Assembly: GCA_021151525.1 (NCBI GenBank) | Contig: JAGKXD010000016.1 | Location: forward strand, 1-51,760 | DNA: 51,760 nt | From: Cellvibrionaceae bacterium | GTDB taxonomy: Bacteria; Pseudomonadota; Gammaproteobacteria; Pseudomonadales; Cellvibrionaceae | Reading direction: 5' to 3' | Shown here: positions 7,484 to 16,266 of the stretch, in pieces | Layout: each line of letters starts with the position of its first letter | How positions within the stretch are numbered: the first letter of the stretch is position 1 | Position numbers and translations under genes: made by a program | The notes under the pieces: generated by a model | The model's input: the letters and a program-made list of their open reading frames with translations, nothing else | Told to the model about the DNA's origin: nothing | Database searches by the model: none

Positions 7484-8764
7484 TTAAGCTTGTTGAATTA
7501 CCTGATTTTGTTTTTTAATCAAGGGTTGCCATTTCAAATAAGTTGCTGAGCGCCACAACCATTCAATGGGGCCATAGTTGAAGTGTTGTAACCAAAACTT
7601 ACAAAATACGATTTGCACACTGAAAACTGCAAAACAAATTACAGCATTCATAGCGGGTGATGTTAAGAAGAATAATCCCAAACCAAAATGGAAGAATAAA
7701 ATCACACCGAACAATGATTGCGTTAAGTAAGATGTGAGCGCCATTTTTCCAATATGAGACAGCGATGCTAAACGCGCATGCCATTTTGGTTTTAACATGA
7801 GTAATGCAACGCAGGCGATATAGAAGATAGTTACGCTTGCATTAAATGCATCTGCTAATGATCCACCAAACCAACGTAGCCATGGTGCATTTTTAAAATC
7901 TACGCCGAGAGCGTTGGTGGTGATGCCAAAAACTATTCCTACCACAGTGACAGCAATAATTGCTAAGCCAGATTTTTTCCATACTTTCTTAAAGAAGGGT
8001 TGGGAATTTTCTATATCGTCAAACCATTGCATTCTGCCAGCGAGCATACCAAGCAAGAAAAAGCCAAAGGTGATAAAGCCGCGCCCTGAGCTCATTTGAT
8101 AGTCGAGCTTTTCTTTCATCGCATACATATTGTGGGCGACAACATCTGCAAAAGTTCCTTGGGTGATTACTGCGTAATACTTTGCACCGTTTTCTACAAA
8201 GTTATCGGTAATAAATTCTGGTTTTCCTTGAACAAAAATAGAAATGGTTTCAATAATTTTTGTGGGTATGTTGAGAATTAAAAGCGCAGCTAGGATTGCG
8301 GTTGTTTTGTTGCTGAGGTTGCGTGCAAATAATAAAAGGAATCCCAGCGGAACATAAATGGTCAAAATATCTGCGCGCCAAAATGCGTGATGGAGTAAGC
8401 CAATTGCACCGAGAATAAGCAAGCGCCACGCGAAGCGCAGAGTTGCATTTTCATGTTTAGCGACTAAGCCTTTTATTTGAATGTAAAAACTCAAACCAAA
8501 CAAAAATGAAAAGAGTGAGAAAAATTTAGCGTTAAAGAACAGCATGTTGAGCGCTATGGCAATGCCGTTGGGGATATCAAAATAAGCTTGGTAAATTTTT
8601 TCTGGCAGTGGTCCACCGGAATACCAAAAAATCATGTGGGCATAAAGAATGCCGAGGAGTGCAAAGCCGCGTAGAACATCGATCGTTAAAATGCGTGGTT
8701 GCGCAAGTGCAGCGGGTGAGGCTGGTATTGGTGGTATATTTTTGAGGAAGCTAACATTGCCCAT
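7484..8764 (-). CDS. DUF418 family polytopic membrane protein (YeiB-like)
   Basis: A 426-residue inner-membrane protein with about ten hydrophobic segments. The N-terminal LTIDVLRGFALLGILYAHM is the signature of the DUF418/DUF1624 (YeiB) group within the acyltransferase-3-like superfamily. Family features further on include LFFNAKFFSLFSFLFGLSFY, GLLHHAFWRADILTIYVPLG and a C-terminal GKMALTSYLTQSLFG...GPIEWLWRS block. AAAGGACAAACT before the ATG provides a good ribosome site. Its substrate is unknown. It is a single gene on the minus strand. Confidence 0.88.
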   Translation of the reverse strand: MGNVSFLKNIPPIPASPAALAQPRILTIDVLRGFALLGILYAHMIFWYSGGPLPEKIYQAYFDIPNGIAIALNMLFFNAKFFSLFSFLFGLSFYIQIKGLVAKHENATLRFAWRLLILGAIGLLHHAFWRADILTIYVPLGFLLLFARNLSNKTTAILAALLILNIPTKIIETISIFVQGKPEFITDNFVENGAKYYAVITQGTFADVVAHNMYAMKEKLDYQMSSGRGFITFGFFLLGMLAGRMQWFDDIENSQPFFKKVWKKSGLAIIAVTVVGIVFGITTNALGVDFKNAPWLRWFGGSLADAFNASVTIFYIACVALLMLKPKWHARLASLSHIGKMALTSYLTQSLFGVILFFHFGLGLFFLTSPAMNAVICFAVFSVQIVFCKFWLQHFNYGPIEWLWRSATYLKWQPLIKKQNQVIQQA

Positions 8765-9032
8765 AGTTTGTCCTTTGAGTGAAGTCTGTTTTTATGCTTT
8801 TTTCGGTTCAGGCGTAAAAGTCTGCTTATTAAGACGTATCGTCAGTCGTTTTGGATTCATCCGTAGATGCTTTATTTACTGTGATAGTGCCACGGAGAAA
8901 GGTTGTTAATCCCCAGCGCTTTATTGGCATGCATGGTAAGATGCGCGCCCGCACAGTATTCCAAGCAGCTGTATTGATGCAGCCTGGCTTGTTGAAATGT
9001 TTTGTTGAAAGGCTTTGTTAAATAGGTAACCC

Positions 9033-9371
9033 ATGAAAAAGACGTTTAAGCTCCATGTTGAAGGCAAGAACAGCGACCGCCTGCTGGAGGCAATCAAGCA
9101 CGAGGTGCGCAAATACGTTAAGCGCGAAAAGCGTAAAGCCCTGCCTCAAGGTGCAAACTACTGGGCGTTTGATTGCAAATTTGGCGTAACGGCTGAAGTA
9201 GCAGAGGCTTTGCATTTGGGTGAAATCACCAAGCAAATGGATGTGGTTTCCAAAGCAGGTGGCGATAGTTTTTATGTGGAGATTTTAGCGCGTCCTGCGG
9301 TACGCACTCCGCGTGAGCGGGCTGAGTTCAGCGAAGATGAGCTGGATGACGATGATATGTTTGATGAGTAA
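9033..9371 (+). CDS. DUF6172 family small basic/acidic protein
   Basis: A 112-residue soluble protein. A basic N-terminal half (KHEVRKYVKREKRKALPQGA) is followed by NYWAFDCKFG and a C-terminal acidic tail (EDELDDDDMFDE). It matches my recollection of DUF6172, conserved mainly in gammaproteobacteria; function unknown. The charge layout would suit nucleic-acid or protein binding, but that is only inference. The gene is monocistronic, divergent from the DUF418 gene, and ends at a strong terminator. Confidence 0.8.
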   Translation: MKKTFKLHVEGKNSDRLLEAIKHEVRKYVKREKRKALPQGANYWAFDCKFGVTAEVAEALHLGEITKQMDVVSKAGGDSFYVEILARPAVRTPRERAEFSEDELDDDDMFDE

Positions 9372-9390
9372 ACATAGCTAAGTGATTGAT

Positions 9391-9426
9391 AAAAAAGCCG
9401 CCTTGGGAAACCTGGGCGGCTTTTTA
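9391..9426 (+). terminator. intrinsic terminator between convergent genes
   Basis: Stem AAAAAGCCGCC / GGCGGCTTTTT with a loop of about 12 bases. A-rich on one side and T-rich on the other, it may work in both directions for the convergent DUF6172 and cytochrome genes. Confidence 0.9.
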
Positions 9427-9513
9427 CTTTAATCTACGCCTTTTTGATGCTCACCGCTTTTGTTTCATCAGCGGCTTCACCTCATCCGCAAGTGCTACAG
9501 GCGGACATATTCG

Positions 9514-11193
9514 TTACAGCCGAATCGCAGCGCTACACTGTGCAGGCAAATTGTAGGCTTGTGGATTTTGTGGGTCGTAGCCATCAGTGAGTGTGCATAA
9601 AAAGCTAATTAAATCCTGCACTTCATTTGGTGTGAGTCGCGCTTGCGGGTGCACCGCACCTCCGGCTTTTAAGGGGGGCAAAGGTTTGAGTGGGGTAAAA
9701 GGTGGGCGAACCTCTCGATTGGCTTGGTATATAACGGGCAGATCGTTGTAGGCAACATCGGCTGAGCCATCGGCTTTGATGTAGATAGACTGTGGAGTGA
9801 TATCGCGGTTCAAATAAAAGTTGATCACTTGCGGCAGGGATGTGAATACACCGTTGTGATAATAAGAGCCTTTGAGTGCAACATTGCGTAAACCGGGTAC
9901 GCGGAAAGCGCCGCACAATTTGGTGTCGGTTAGCGAATCCGTGCGGAAGGGGCCGCAAAAACCAAGATCATAGTATTTGTGGTTAGGTGCGCCCAACTTG
10001 CTACCGTTCAGCAGCGAGGCCATACCAATTTTGGCCAAATCAGCTTCAACGGTTGCGTCATTGTTATAGGGAATCTTCCAATTACGGGGTGCCGCGAGAA
10101 CGCGATAACTCAAATCGGTAAACAGTTGTGGTGACTGCTGAACTTTTAAGTTGCTGTCTGAGTTATGGCATCCACTGCAGGCGCCTTTGTCACCCGTTGA
10201 AAACAATTGCTGACCATTCGCCTCCTGAGGGGTAAAACTGGCAAGGCCTTTTTGTACCGCATCAAACTTACTATTGAAGGCGGTAAACAACTTCTCTTCT
10301 GTCTCGTATTGACCAATAGCGTTAGCAATATTGGTCAATACAGTATCTGGATTGCTGGTGGTAGCAAGACTGCCGTAGAGTGCGCGGTAGTCGTTTGCAT
10401 AGGGGCGCGCCAGCAACTTAGTTAGCACTGCTGCGCTATTGGCGTTTGCCATTTCATGTGCACCGGTGAAGGGGCCTTTGGCTTGATCAAATACAGTTGA
10501 TGCTCGGCCATCCCACATCAGGCCGCGGCGCGGAGTGCCTAACTTGCCATTGGCACCGTTATTGGCGGTTCCCGCTTGGTTGGTTTGCGTAAGAAACCCA
10601 AATGGCGGAATGATTGATGCGTAGGCAGCAGATGGCGCCGTACGAAATCCAACAACAGCACCTGAAACTCCGCCCAGAGGCACAACTTGCTGACTAGGTG
10701 CTAAAAAATTTGCCGATGGCGAATGGCAAGAGGCGCAGGATAAATTGCCCGCTGCCGACAAACCCTTATCAAAGAACATGGCATATCCCAAACTCGCTTT
10801 GGGTGATAGCGCTTTGGTTTTGCTAATCAGTAGCGTGTAATCCACCTTTATCGCGGTCGCACCTACGCCAACACTGGCTGTGATGGTATCGCTTAAGGTG
10901 CAGCCGCGTGGCTGATAATTCGCTGTCGCCACACCGTCCAAGGCATTCACGGAAACATCCAGCACTGCCGTTCCAAGACTGGCGCAAGTTGAACTGAAGT
11001 TTAGGGTTAAGGGGCGATCAGTAAAAACTGTGCCATTCGCATTTCTGAGTGTGGCAACCAGTGCGGTAGTTCCATCTGCGGTGATCGAAGGCATTGTTGC
11101 GCCTAATGAAATAGAAGCTGGCATGGATGGGGTGGCAGCCCACGCGGGCGATGTGAATATCAATAAACCAAGGGTGACGTTTTTTAGCTGCAT
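9514..11193 (-). CDS. diheme cytochrome c peroxidase-like protein with N-terminal Ig-like domain
   Basis: A 559-residue exported c-type cytochrome of the CCP/MauG family. A signal peptide ends at about PAWA19. Residues about 25-122 form a beta-rich Ig-like domain resembling Big_1 invasin repeats (ITADGTTALVATLRNANGTV, DGVATANYQPRGC, DTITASVGVGATAIKVDYTL). The peroxidase part has two heme-binding sites, CASCH at 153-157 and CSGCH at 339-343, with RAPSAAYA-like, GLMWDGRAST, AHEMAN and GLRNVALKGSYYHNGVF segments in the family order. The start at 11193 (MQLKNV) has AGAGGA upstream; an in-frame ATG at 11211 is less likely. The substrate is unknown; it could be a peroxidase or a MauG-like oxidase. 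The Ig-like extension is unusual for the family. Confidence 0.88.
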   Translation of the reverse strand: MQLKNVTLGLLIFTSPAWAATPSMPASISLGATMPSITADGTTALVATLRNANGTVFTDRPLTLNFSSTCASLGTAVLDVSVNALDGVATANYQPRGCTLSDTITASVGVGATAIKVDYTLLISKTKALSPKASLGYAMFFDKGLSAAGNLSCASCHSPSANFLAPSQQVVPLGGVSGAVVGFRTAPSAAYASIIPPFGFLTQTNQAGTANNGANGKLGTPRRGLMWDGRASTVFDQAKGPFTGAHEMANANSAAVLTKLLARPYANDYRALYGSLATTSNPDTVLTNIANAIGQYETEEKLFTAFNSKFDAVQKGLASFTPQEANGQQLFSTGDKGACSGCHNSDSNLKVQQSPQLFTDLSYRVLAAPRNWKIPYNNDATVEADLAKIGMASLLNGSKLGAPNHKYYDLGFCGPFRTDSLTDTKLCGAFRVPGLRNVALKGSYYHNGVFTSLPQVINFYLNRDITPQSIYIKADGSADVAYNDLPVIYQANREVRPPFTPLKPLPPLKAGGAVHPQARLTPNEVQDLISFLCTLTDGYDPQNPQAYNLPAQCSAAIRL

Positions 11194-11211
11194 AGGTACA
11201 TCCTCTGGCAT

Positions 11212-11583
11212 AGGTGGTGATTTAGTAATCGCGCAAATGATTACTTTGACGACATCAGTCTAAGCCGGGAAGGTTCAAAAAACTTGCACCAGTTCCGCTT
11301 TTTCAGGGGGTACTTTAGATTAGTTCGGCGCAAAAAAATGCTCGCTATAACTCGCACGAAAAGGCAAAGATTAACGGCATTTTTGCTGGGATAAACGGCT
11401 TTGTTAGCGATAATTTGGCTAACTTGTATGCCCTGTTGGCTCTGTCGTTCCCGCGATAAATTTGCGTGCTTTGCGGTGGCGAAATAAATGCTGTAGCGGC
11501 ACTAGACATAAACAGCCCAAGGCACGGGGAAATTTCCGGTTGGGCTGTATCTTAACGATGATTTGGGTATCGAAAAACTAAGG
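11212..11583. other. intergenic region upstream of the cytochrome gene
   Basis: About 370 bases between the RhlE stop and the cytochrome start, both genes on the minus strand. The part near RhlE holds a hairpin that may end RhlE transcription. The rest should contain the cytochrome promoter, but I found no convincing -35/-10 pair or operator, and no ORF. Confidence 0.4.
11512..11548 (-). terminator. possible terminator hairpin after rhlE
   Basis: Perfect 9-bp stem ACAGCCCAA / TTGGGCTGT around a 19-base loop that itself pairs partly (CCGGAAATTTCC). On the minus strand it is followed by only a short T-rich stretch, so termination strength is uncertain. Confidence 0.5.
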
Positions 11584-12891
11584 TTATTTTGGTGATTTTG
11601 GCTTTGCAGATGGTTTACTTGCAAAGATCCGTTTCGCGGGTTGGTTGGCAGATTTTCCTCCACCACGGCGAACTTTTGCTGGCGCATCGGCGCGGCTGGT
11701 TGGCTTTTTCGGAGCTGGTGCAGCGCGAACTTTGCGTTGGTTCAAGGGCGGGGCTTCAGTGACATCAAAGCCTTTAACGCGTACGCGCTTAATCTTGCTG
11801 CCTACCAAATCTTCAATCAATGTGAGTTTGTATTCTTCCGCCGGCGATACAAGAGAAATTGCGGTGCCTTTTGCTCCCGCACGACCGGTGCGGCCTATGC
11901 GATGTACATAGTCTTCGGTGAAGAAGGGTAGGTTCAGGTTGACTACAAAATCCAAACCTTGGATATCTAATCCACGCGCGGCGACCTCGGTGGCGACCAG
12001 AACTTGCAGCTTTCCATCTTTAAAATCTTGCAAAGCGCGGCGGCGCGAACCTTGGGTTTTCTCGCTGTGAATAACGGCGGCATCCACATTGTCTTCTTTC
12101 AGTGCGGCTATAAGCTTGTCGGCTTCTTCGCGGGTGCTGCTAAAAGCCATCACCTGATACCAATTTTGGCTGCGCAACAGATGCACAAACAACTCGTATT
12201 TGCGTGCGTCATCAACCGGGTAAACAACATGGTCAATGGTATCGGCCACGGCGTTGCGCTTGGACACGGCAATTAACGTGGGCTTGTTCATGGCCTGTTT
12301 GGAGAGATTGGTGACCAAGGGGGAGCTGGTGGCAGAGAAAAACAGCGTCTGATGTTTGCGCTTAATGCTGGTTAAGATTTTATGGATGTCGTTTACAAAG
12401 CCCATATCCAGCATGCGGTCGGCTTCATCCAATACCGCAAACTCAACTTTGGTGAGGTCTAGATTGCCAAGCTCGACATGTTCAAGCAGGCGCCCGGGGG
12501 TCGCTACCAAAATATCCACACCGGCGCGCAGCTTAGTGGCTTGGCTGGTGGCTTTTACCCCGCCAAATGCAGTAGCAACTTTAAAAGGTAGAAACTGAGC
12601 CAACTGTTGGATGCTTTCAGCCACTTGCTGAACCAGCTCTCGGGTAGGCGCGAGCACCAGCGTGCGCGGGTACATAGGCTCTGCTGTTTTAGGCTTTTCC
12701 AGCATTTGCTGGAGAATGGGGAGGGCGTAGGCCGTTGTTTTACCCGTACCGGTTTGCGCGGTTGCAAGCATGTCGCTACCGCGGCGCGCAACTGGAATTG
12801 CTTGTTGCTGAATAGGTGTCATCTGCTTGTAGCCAATAACCTTAATGGCGTGAAGCAGTTCTGGGGCTAGGCCGAGGGAGGCAAAGTTCAT
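11584..12891 (-). CDS. rhlE: DEAD-box ATP-dependent RNA helicase, RhlE type
   Basis: A 435-residue cytoplasmic RNA helicase. In order it shows the Q motif (YKQMTPIQQQAIPV), motif I AQTGTGKT, Ia PTRELVQQV, Ib TPGRLLEHV, II DEADRMLDMGF, III SATSS, IV-V (ATEVAARGLDIQGLDFVVN) and VI HRIGRTGRAG. The MLDMGFVNDIHKIL segment is typical of RhlE. The C-terminal tail of about 60 residues is basic and Pro/Ala/Lys-rich, a common RNA-binding extension. It probably takes part in ribosome assembly or RNA decay, with cold adaptation likely. The gene is divergent from the GH5 gene. Confidence 0.93.
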   Translation of the reverse strand: MNFASLGLAPELLHAIKVIGYKQMTPIQQQAIPVARRGSDMLATAQTGTGKTTAYALPILQQMLEKPKTAEPMYPRTLVLAPTRELVQQVAESIQQLAQFLPFKVATAFGGVKATSQATKLRAGVDILVATPGRLLEHVELGNLDLTKVEFAVLDEADRMLDMGFVNDIHKILTSIKRKHQTLFFSATSSPLVTNLSKQAMNKPTLIAVSKRNAVADTIDHVVYPVDDARKYELFVHLLRSQNWYQVMAFSSTREEADKLIAALKEDNVDAAVIHSEKTQGSRRRALQDFKDGKLQVLVATEVAARGLDIQGLDFVVNLNLPFFTEDYVHRIGRTGRAGAKGTAISLVSPAEEYKLTLIEDLVGSKIKRVRVKGFDVTEAPPLNQRKVRAAPAPKKPTSRADAPAKVRRGGGKSANQPAKRIFASKPSAKPKSPK

Positions 12892-12998
12892 AATGGTTTA
12901 GCTGGCTAAAAATAGGGTGGGCAGTATAACAGCTTGTGACCTAACTATTGGGTTAGTCTGCAACACGTGTTAACGAGGCTCTTGTACACTTGTCTGCC

Positions 12999-13020
12999 GT
13001 GTAAAACAGTGTAAAAAGTG
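12999..13020. repeat. 10-bp-period direct repeat upstream of the GH5 gene
   Basis: GTGTAAAACA is followed immediately by GTGTAAAAAG and TG: two near-identical decamers one helical turn apart, about 140 bases before the endoglucanase start. This could be a tandem activator or repressor site, or chance. Confidence 0.35.
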
Positions 13021-13160
13021 CTTTAGTCTACTTAGAAGAACGGATATATCATATAAAATTGGCTCACCTTATAAATCCTGAATAGCTTAGGCCATCAGAT
13101 TTCAGCGCTGCTTTCTGCAGTGTCTTATCAATATCCATAAAAACAATGAGAGTAGGTACC

Positions 13161-14447
13161 ATGCAACGATCAACATTAATAGCGGCGTTTTGTCTGCCCT
13201 TTATTCTAGTGGGCTGCGGCGGCGGTGGAGGTGGTGGTAGCACTCCACCGGTAACAGTTACTAGCTCTGCGGTTGCGACATCGTCCAGTTCGTCTTCGTT
13301 GAGTTCAAGCAGTTCCAGTGTTTCATCATCCAGTTCAAGTACAGCTTCAGGTTTAGCATTCTGCGCAAATTTAACATCAGACCCAGATGGCGATGGTGTT
13401 GGTCTCGAGAATAATCAATCCTGCCAAATGCGCACGGGCTTCGATATTACTGCGGAAATGGGTGTAGGTTGGAACTTGGGTAATACCATGGATGCAACAG
13501 GTAATACGTCAAATCCCCTCGGTGATGAAACCTATTGGGGTAATCCAAAAACAACCAAAGCTAATATGGATGCTTTAAAAACTGCAGGCTTCAATACCTT
13601 ACGTTTGCCGGTAAGTTGGGATGACCATTTCACTGGAACTGATTACGCTATCGATAAAGCTTGGATGGATCGCGTTGAAGAAATTGCGAAATACGCGCTC
13701 GATAACAATATGTATGTGATTGTAAATATTCACCACAATGGTTGGGTTGCACCATCGCTTGCGAACGAAGCTAATTCAAAAGATCACTTGGTAAAATTGT
13801 GGAAGCAAATTGCCGAGCGCTTTAAATCTTATGATCATCACGTCATTTTTGAAACCATGAACGAGCCGCGCGTTGCCGTAAATGGTGTAGATGATTGGTC
13901 AGGCAAACAAGAATATTTTGACGTGGTAAATCGCTTAAATGTCGCTGCTTTGGATGCAATCCGCAAAACCGGTGGCAATAACGAAAAGCGTTTGGTGATG
14001 TTACCCGGGTATGTTGCCGGTTCAAGCAGTTTGCAATTGAATGCGGTAGTCATGCCAAACGATAAAATGATTGCATTATCCACTCACGCCTATTCGCCTT
14101 ACAGTTTTGCATTGGATCAAAAAGGTACCGATAAATTTACTGATACAAAAACTCTTGATGACATGTATAGCTTGATGAATACCAAATTTATTTTAAATGG
14201 TATTCCCGTCATCATGGGGGAGTGGGCATCAACTGATAAAGGTAATTTAGCGGAGCGTATCAAACACGCGGAATACTATATAAAAGGCGCAAAGAAATAT
14301 GGAATTCCAACCGTGTGGTGGGATAACGGAAACTTCAGCAAGCCAACTGATCCTAATGCCAGCGATATTATGGGTATGTTAGATCGCAAAACTAATACGT
14401 GGGCGTTTCCAACGTTGTTAGATGCCATCATCAAAAACGCAAAATAA
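13161..14447 (+). CDS. GH5 endo-beta-1,4-glucanase lipoprotein (GH5_4-like)
   Basis: A 428-residue secreted glycoside hydrolase predicted to cut beta-1,4-glucan or xyloglucan backbones with retention of configuration. A lipobox LVGC puts the acylated Cys at 19, followed by Gly rather than Asp, which suggests outer-membrane anchoring. Then come a Gly run, a poly-serine linker (about 35-63), a DPDGDG...ENNQSC motif (74-88) and the catalytic barrel (VGWNLGNTMDATGN; GFNTLRLPVSWDDHF; VIVNIHHNGW). The acid/base is E235 in FETMNEPR and the nucleophile E354 in VIMGEWAST. The WNLGNT and ETYWGNPKTTKANMD segments favour subfamily 4. The start at 13161 has GAGAGTAGG upstream; an in-frame ATG lies at 13146. 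No carbohydrate-binding module is seen. Confidence 0.92.
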   Translation: MQRSTLIAAFCLPFILVGCGGGGGGGSTPPVTVTSSAVATSSSSSSLSSSSSSVSSSSSSTASGLAFCANLTSDPDGDGVGLENNQSCQMRTGFDITAEMGVGWNLGNTMDATGNTSNPLGDETYWGNPKTTKANMDALKTAGFNTLRLPVSWDDHFTGTDYAIDKAWMDRVEEIAKYALDNNMYVIVNIHHNGWVAPSLANEANSKDHLVKLWKQIAERFKSYDHHVIFETMNEPRVAVNGVDDWSGKQEYFDVVNRLNVAALDAIRKTGGNNEKRLVMLPGYVAGSSSLQLNAVVMPNDKMIALSTHAYSPYSFALDQKGTDKFTDTKTLDDMYSLMNTKFILNGIPVIMGEWASTDKGNLAERIKHAEYYIKGAKKYGIPTVWWDNGNFSKPTDPNASDIMGMLDRKTNTWAFPTLLDAIIKNAK

Positions 14448-14468
14448 TGACAGTGATTTGGTGACCGT

Positions 14469-14498
14469 AAAAAGCCCGGCTTTATGTCGGGTTTTTTT
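14469..14498 (+). terminator. intrinsic terminator after the GH5 gene
   Basis: Stem AAAAGCCCGGC / GTCGGGTTTT with a five-base loop and a run of seven T. Confidence 0.9.
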
Positions 14499-14615
14499 AT
14501 GGCTCCCTCATACAGCTGTTCAAATATCACAGAGGGCAGATACGCTGTCCATAGTAGTGGCAATTGCCGCGCTACAGTTCCCCGCCGCAAGACACTCAGA
14601 ATCAATAACTCTATA

Positions 14616-14646
14616 AGTTTGACCTTTTCAAACTAAATAGTATTTT
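14616..14646 (+). promoter_or_regulatory. candidate promoter of the MarR efflux operon with inverted repeat
   Basis: TTGACC at 14619-14624 and TATTTT at 14641-14646 are spaced by 16 bases, a plausible sigma-70 promoter. The -35 lies inside the inverted repeat AGTTTGA-CCTTT-TCAAACT (14616-14634), which could be an operator. Confidence 0.5.
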
Positions 14647-14653
14647 ACACATG

Positions 14654-14672
14654 TAGTAAGCAATGCTTATTA
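14654..14672. promoter_or_regulatory. candidate MarR-type operator
   Basis: The 19-bp palindrome TAGTAAGCAATGCTTATTA (eight of nine half-site pairs match) lies 28 bases before the MarR-family start and just downstream of the candidate -10. Size and position fit an autorepression site for the adjacent regulator; this is inference. Confidence 0.6.
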
Positions 14673-14700
14673 TATGCGTAACACATTATTAGGTGAGCTT

Positions 14701-15192
14701 ATGAGTGATCAATCCATAGACCTTAACCAACTTATTCCCGAGCATTCCAGCTTGGGTTTCCTGATTTCTGACACTAAACGCCTGACCGGTAAGTTGTTTG
14801 CGGGCTACTTGAGCGATTACCCGCTGACTTTGGCGCAGGGTCGAGCCTTGCTGGGTGTTGCGCGTTATCAGGGAATTCGCCAAGTGGAGCTGGCGGAGCG
14901 TATGGATATTCAGCCCATTACCTTGGCGCGCATGATCGATCAGTTAGCGGAGATCGGCTATGTGGAGCGCCGTGCTGACCCTAAAGACAGACGCGCTTTT
15001 CAGTTGTATTTGCTGCCTGCCGCAGAGCCCACGATCAAGTTTTTTGCGGATAAATCTCGCGACTTCCAACAAGAAGCTTTGGCGGGTTTAACCGAAGAAC
15101 AAATCGAAACACTTTTTGTGAGCTTAAACAAAGTTAGAGAAAACCTTTACGACATGTTATCTGCTACAGATTCAACCTCGGAGTCCTTATGA
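14701..15192 (+). CDS. MarR-family transcriptional regulator
   Basis: A 163-residue winged-helix repressor. The core runs LTLAQGRALLGVARYQGIRQ, VELAERMDIQPITLARMIDQ and then the wing VERRADPKDRRAFQLYL. It is flanked by dimerisation helices at both ends. I start it at 14701 (MSDQSIDLNQ) with GGTGAG upstream; the in-frame ATG at 14674 would fall within the operator region. Its TGA overlaps the ATG of the HlyD gene (ATGA), so regulator and pump are translationally coupled. The layout matches EmrR-EmrA-EmrB: the regulator probably represses the operon and releases on binding a toxic compound. Confidence 0.92.
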   Translation: MSDQSIDLNQLIPEHSSLGFLISDTKRLTGKLFAGYLSDYPLTLAQGRALLGVARYQGIRQVELAERMDIQPITLARMIDQLAEIGYVERRADPKDRRAFQLYLLPAAEPTIKFFADKSRDFQQEALAGLTEEQIETLFVSLNKVRENLYDMLSATDSTSESL

Positions 15193-16247
15193 GTGATGTA
15201 GAAAATTCCCTTGCCGATGCAAAAGCAAACAGCAGCAAGCGAATCCTTTTATTGGTGGTGTTGCCGCTGATATTAATTGTTATTGGTGCAGTGATTTATT
15301 TAAAAGGTGGGCGCTATGTATCCACCGAAAATGCTTACGTAAAAGCAGATGTGATTGCTGTTAGTAGCCAAGTTGCCGGTGCGGTTGTTGAACGCGCCGT
15401 AAAAGAAAATGACGCGGTAAAAGCAGGGCAGCTGCTCTTTAGTATTGATGATGAACCCTACAAAATTGCCGTGGCAAAAGCACAAGCTAAATTGGCAGAA
15501 GTGCGCACCAATTTGTCATCGTTGAAAGCAACTTATCGCGAGCGCCAATCTGATTTGCAAGTTGCACAATCCAATTCTGACTTCGCAAAGCAAGAGCAAA
15601 AGCGTCAAGCGAATTTGGCTCATAAGCATTTAGTTGCTGAGGCGACTTATGATCAAGTGGCGCATACCAGCCGTGTAGCATCGCAACAAATTGTTGGCGT
15701 GCAACAAGATTTAAAACGCATTGAAGAAACGCTTGCGGGTGCGGTAGATTCATCTATTGAACAGCATCCAAGCTATTTGGCAGCGGTCGCTGAATTAAAA
15801 CAAGCCGAATTAAATTTAGCGCACACAAAAATCTATGCAACACAAAATGGTATTGTTACTCGCCCACCAGAGTTGGGGGAATATATTAATGTGGGTGCAA
15901 TTGCGATGAAATTAGTCGCTACCGATCATTTGTGGATTGAAGCCAATTTTGTAGAAACTGATTTAACCCATGTGCGTGCCGGTCAAAAAGTAGAAGTGGT
16001 TGTAGATACTTATCCCGGTGTGCAATGGGAGGGCGAAGTGCAAAGTCTTAGCCCTGCAACGGGTGCAGAGTTCTCGGTAATTCCTGCGCAAAATGCGACA
16101 GGTAACTGGGTGAAAATTGCGCAGCGTGTGCCAGTCAACATTAGTATTAAGCCGAAAACGAATGGGCCTCAATTACAAGCGGGTTTAAGTACGCAAATTG
16201 AAATTGATACTGGCCACAAGCGTAAATTTTTAGGCTTCACTATTTAA
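15189..16247 (+). CDS. HlyD/EmrA-family membrane fusion protein
   Basis: A 352-residue periplasmic adaptor of a tripartite drug efflux pump. A single inner-membrane anchor covers about residues 19-38 (ILLLVVLPLILIVIGAVIYL). It is followed by the biotinyl-lipoyl-like half motif (VSTENAYVKADVIAVSSQVA), a coiled-coil hairpin at about 95-205 rich in Ala, Gln and Lys, and the second lipoyl half and beta-barrel (TKIYATQNGIVTRPPELGEY; WIEANFVETDLTHVRAGQKV). GGAG lies five bases before the ATG. It pairs with the DHA2 transporter directly downstream; no outer-membrane TolC gene is nearby. Confidence 0.92.
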   Translation: MSDVENSLADAKANSSKRILLLVVLPLILIVIGAVIYLKGGRYVSTENAYVKADVIAVSSQVAGAVVERAVKENDAVKAGQLLFSIDDEPYKIAVAKAQAKLAEVRTNLSSLKATYRERQSDLQVAQSNSDFAKQEQKRQANLAHKHLVAEATYDQVAHTSRVASQQIVGVQQDLKRIEETLAGAVDSSIEQHPSYLAAVAELKQAELNLAHTKIYATQNGIVTRPPELGEYINVGAIAMKLVATDHLWIEANFVETDLTHVRAGQKVEVVVDTYPGVQWEGEVQSLSPATGAEFSVIPAQNATGNWVKIAQRVPVNISIKPKTNGPQLQAGLSTQIEIDTGHKRKFLGFTI

Positions 16248-16266
16248 TTCCTGTCACAACTTTTAG

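Noticed and set aside
11030..11263. 77-codon ORF opposite the start of the cytochrome gene
   Set aside because: Antisense to the signal peptide and Ig-like coding region, with no support as a protein.
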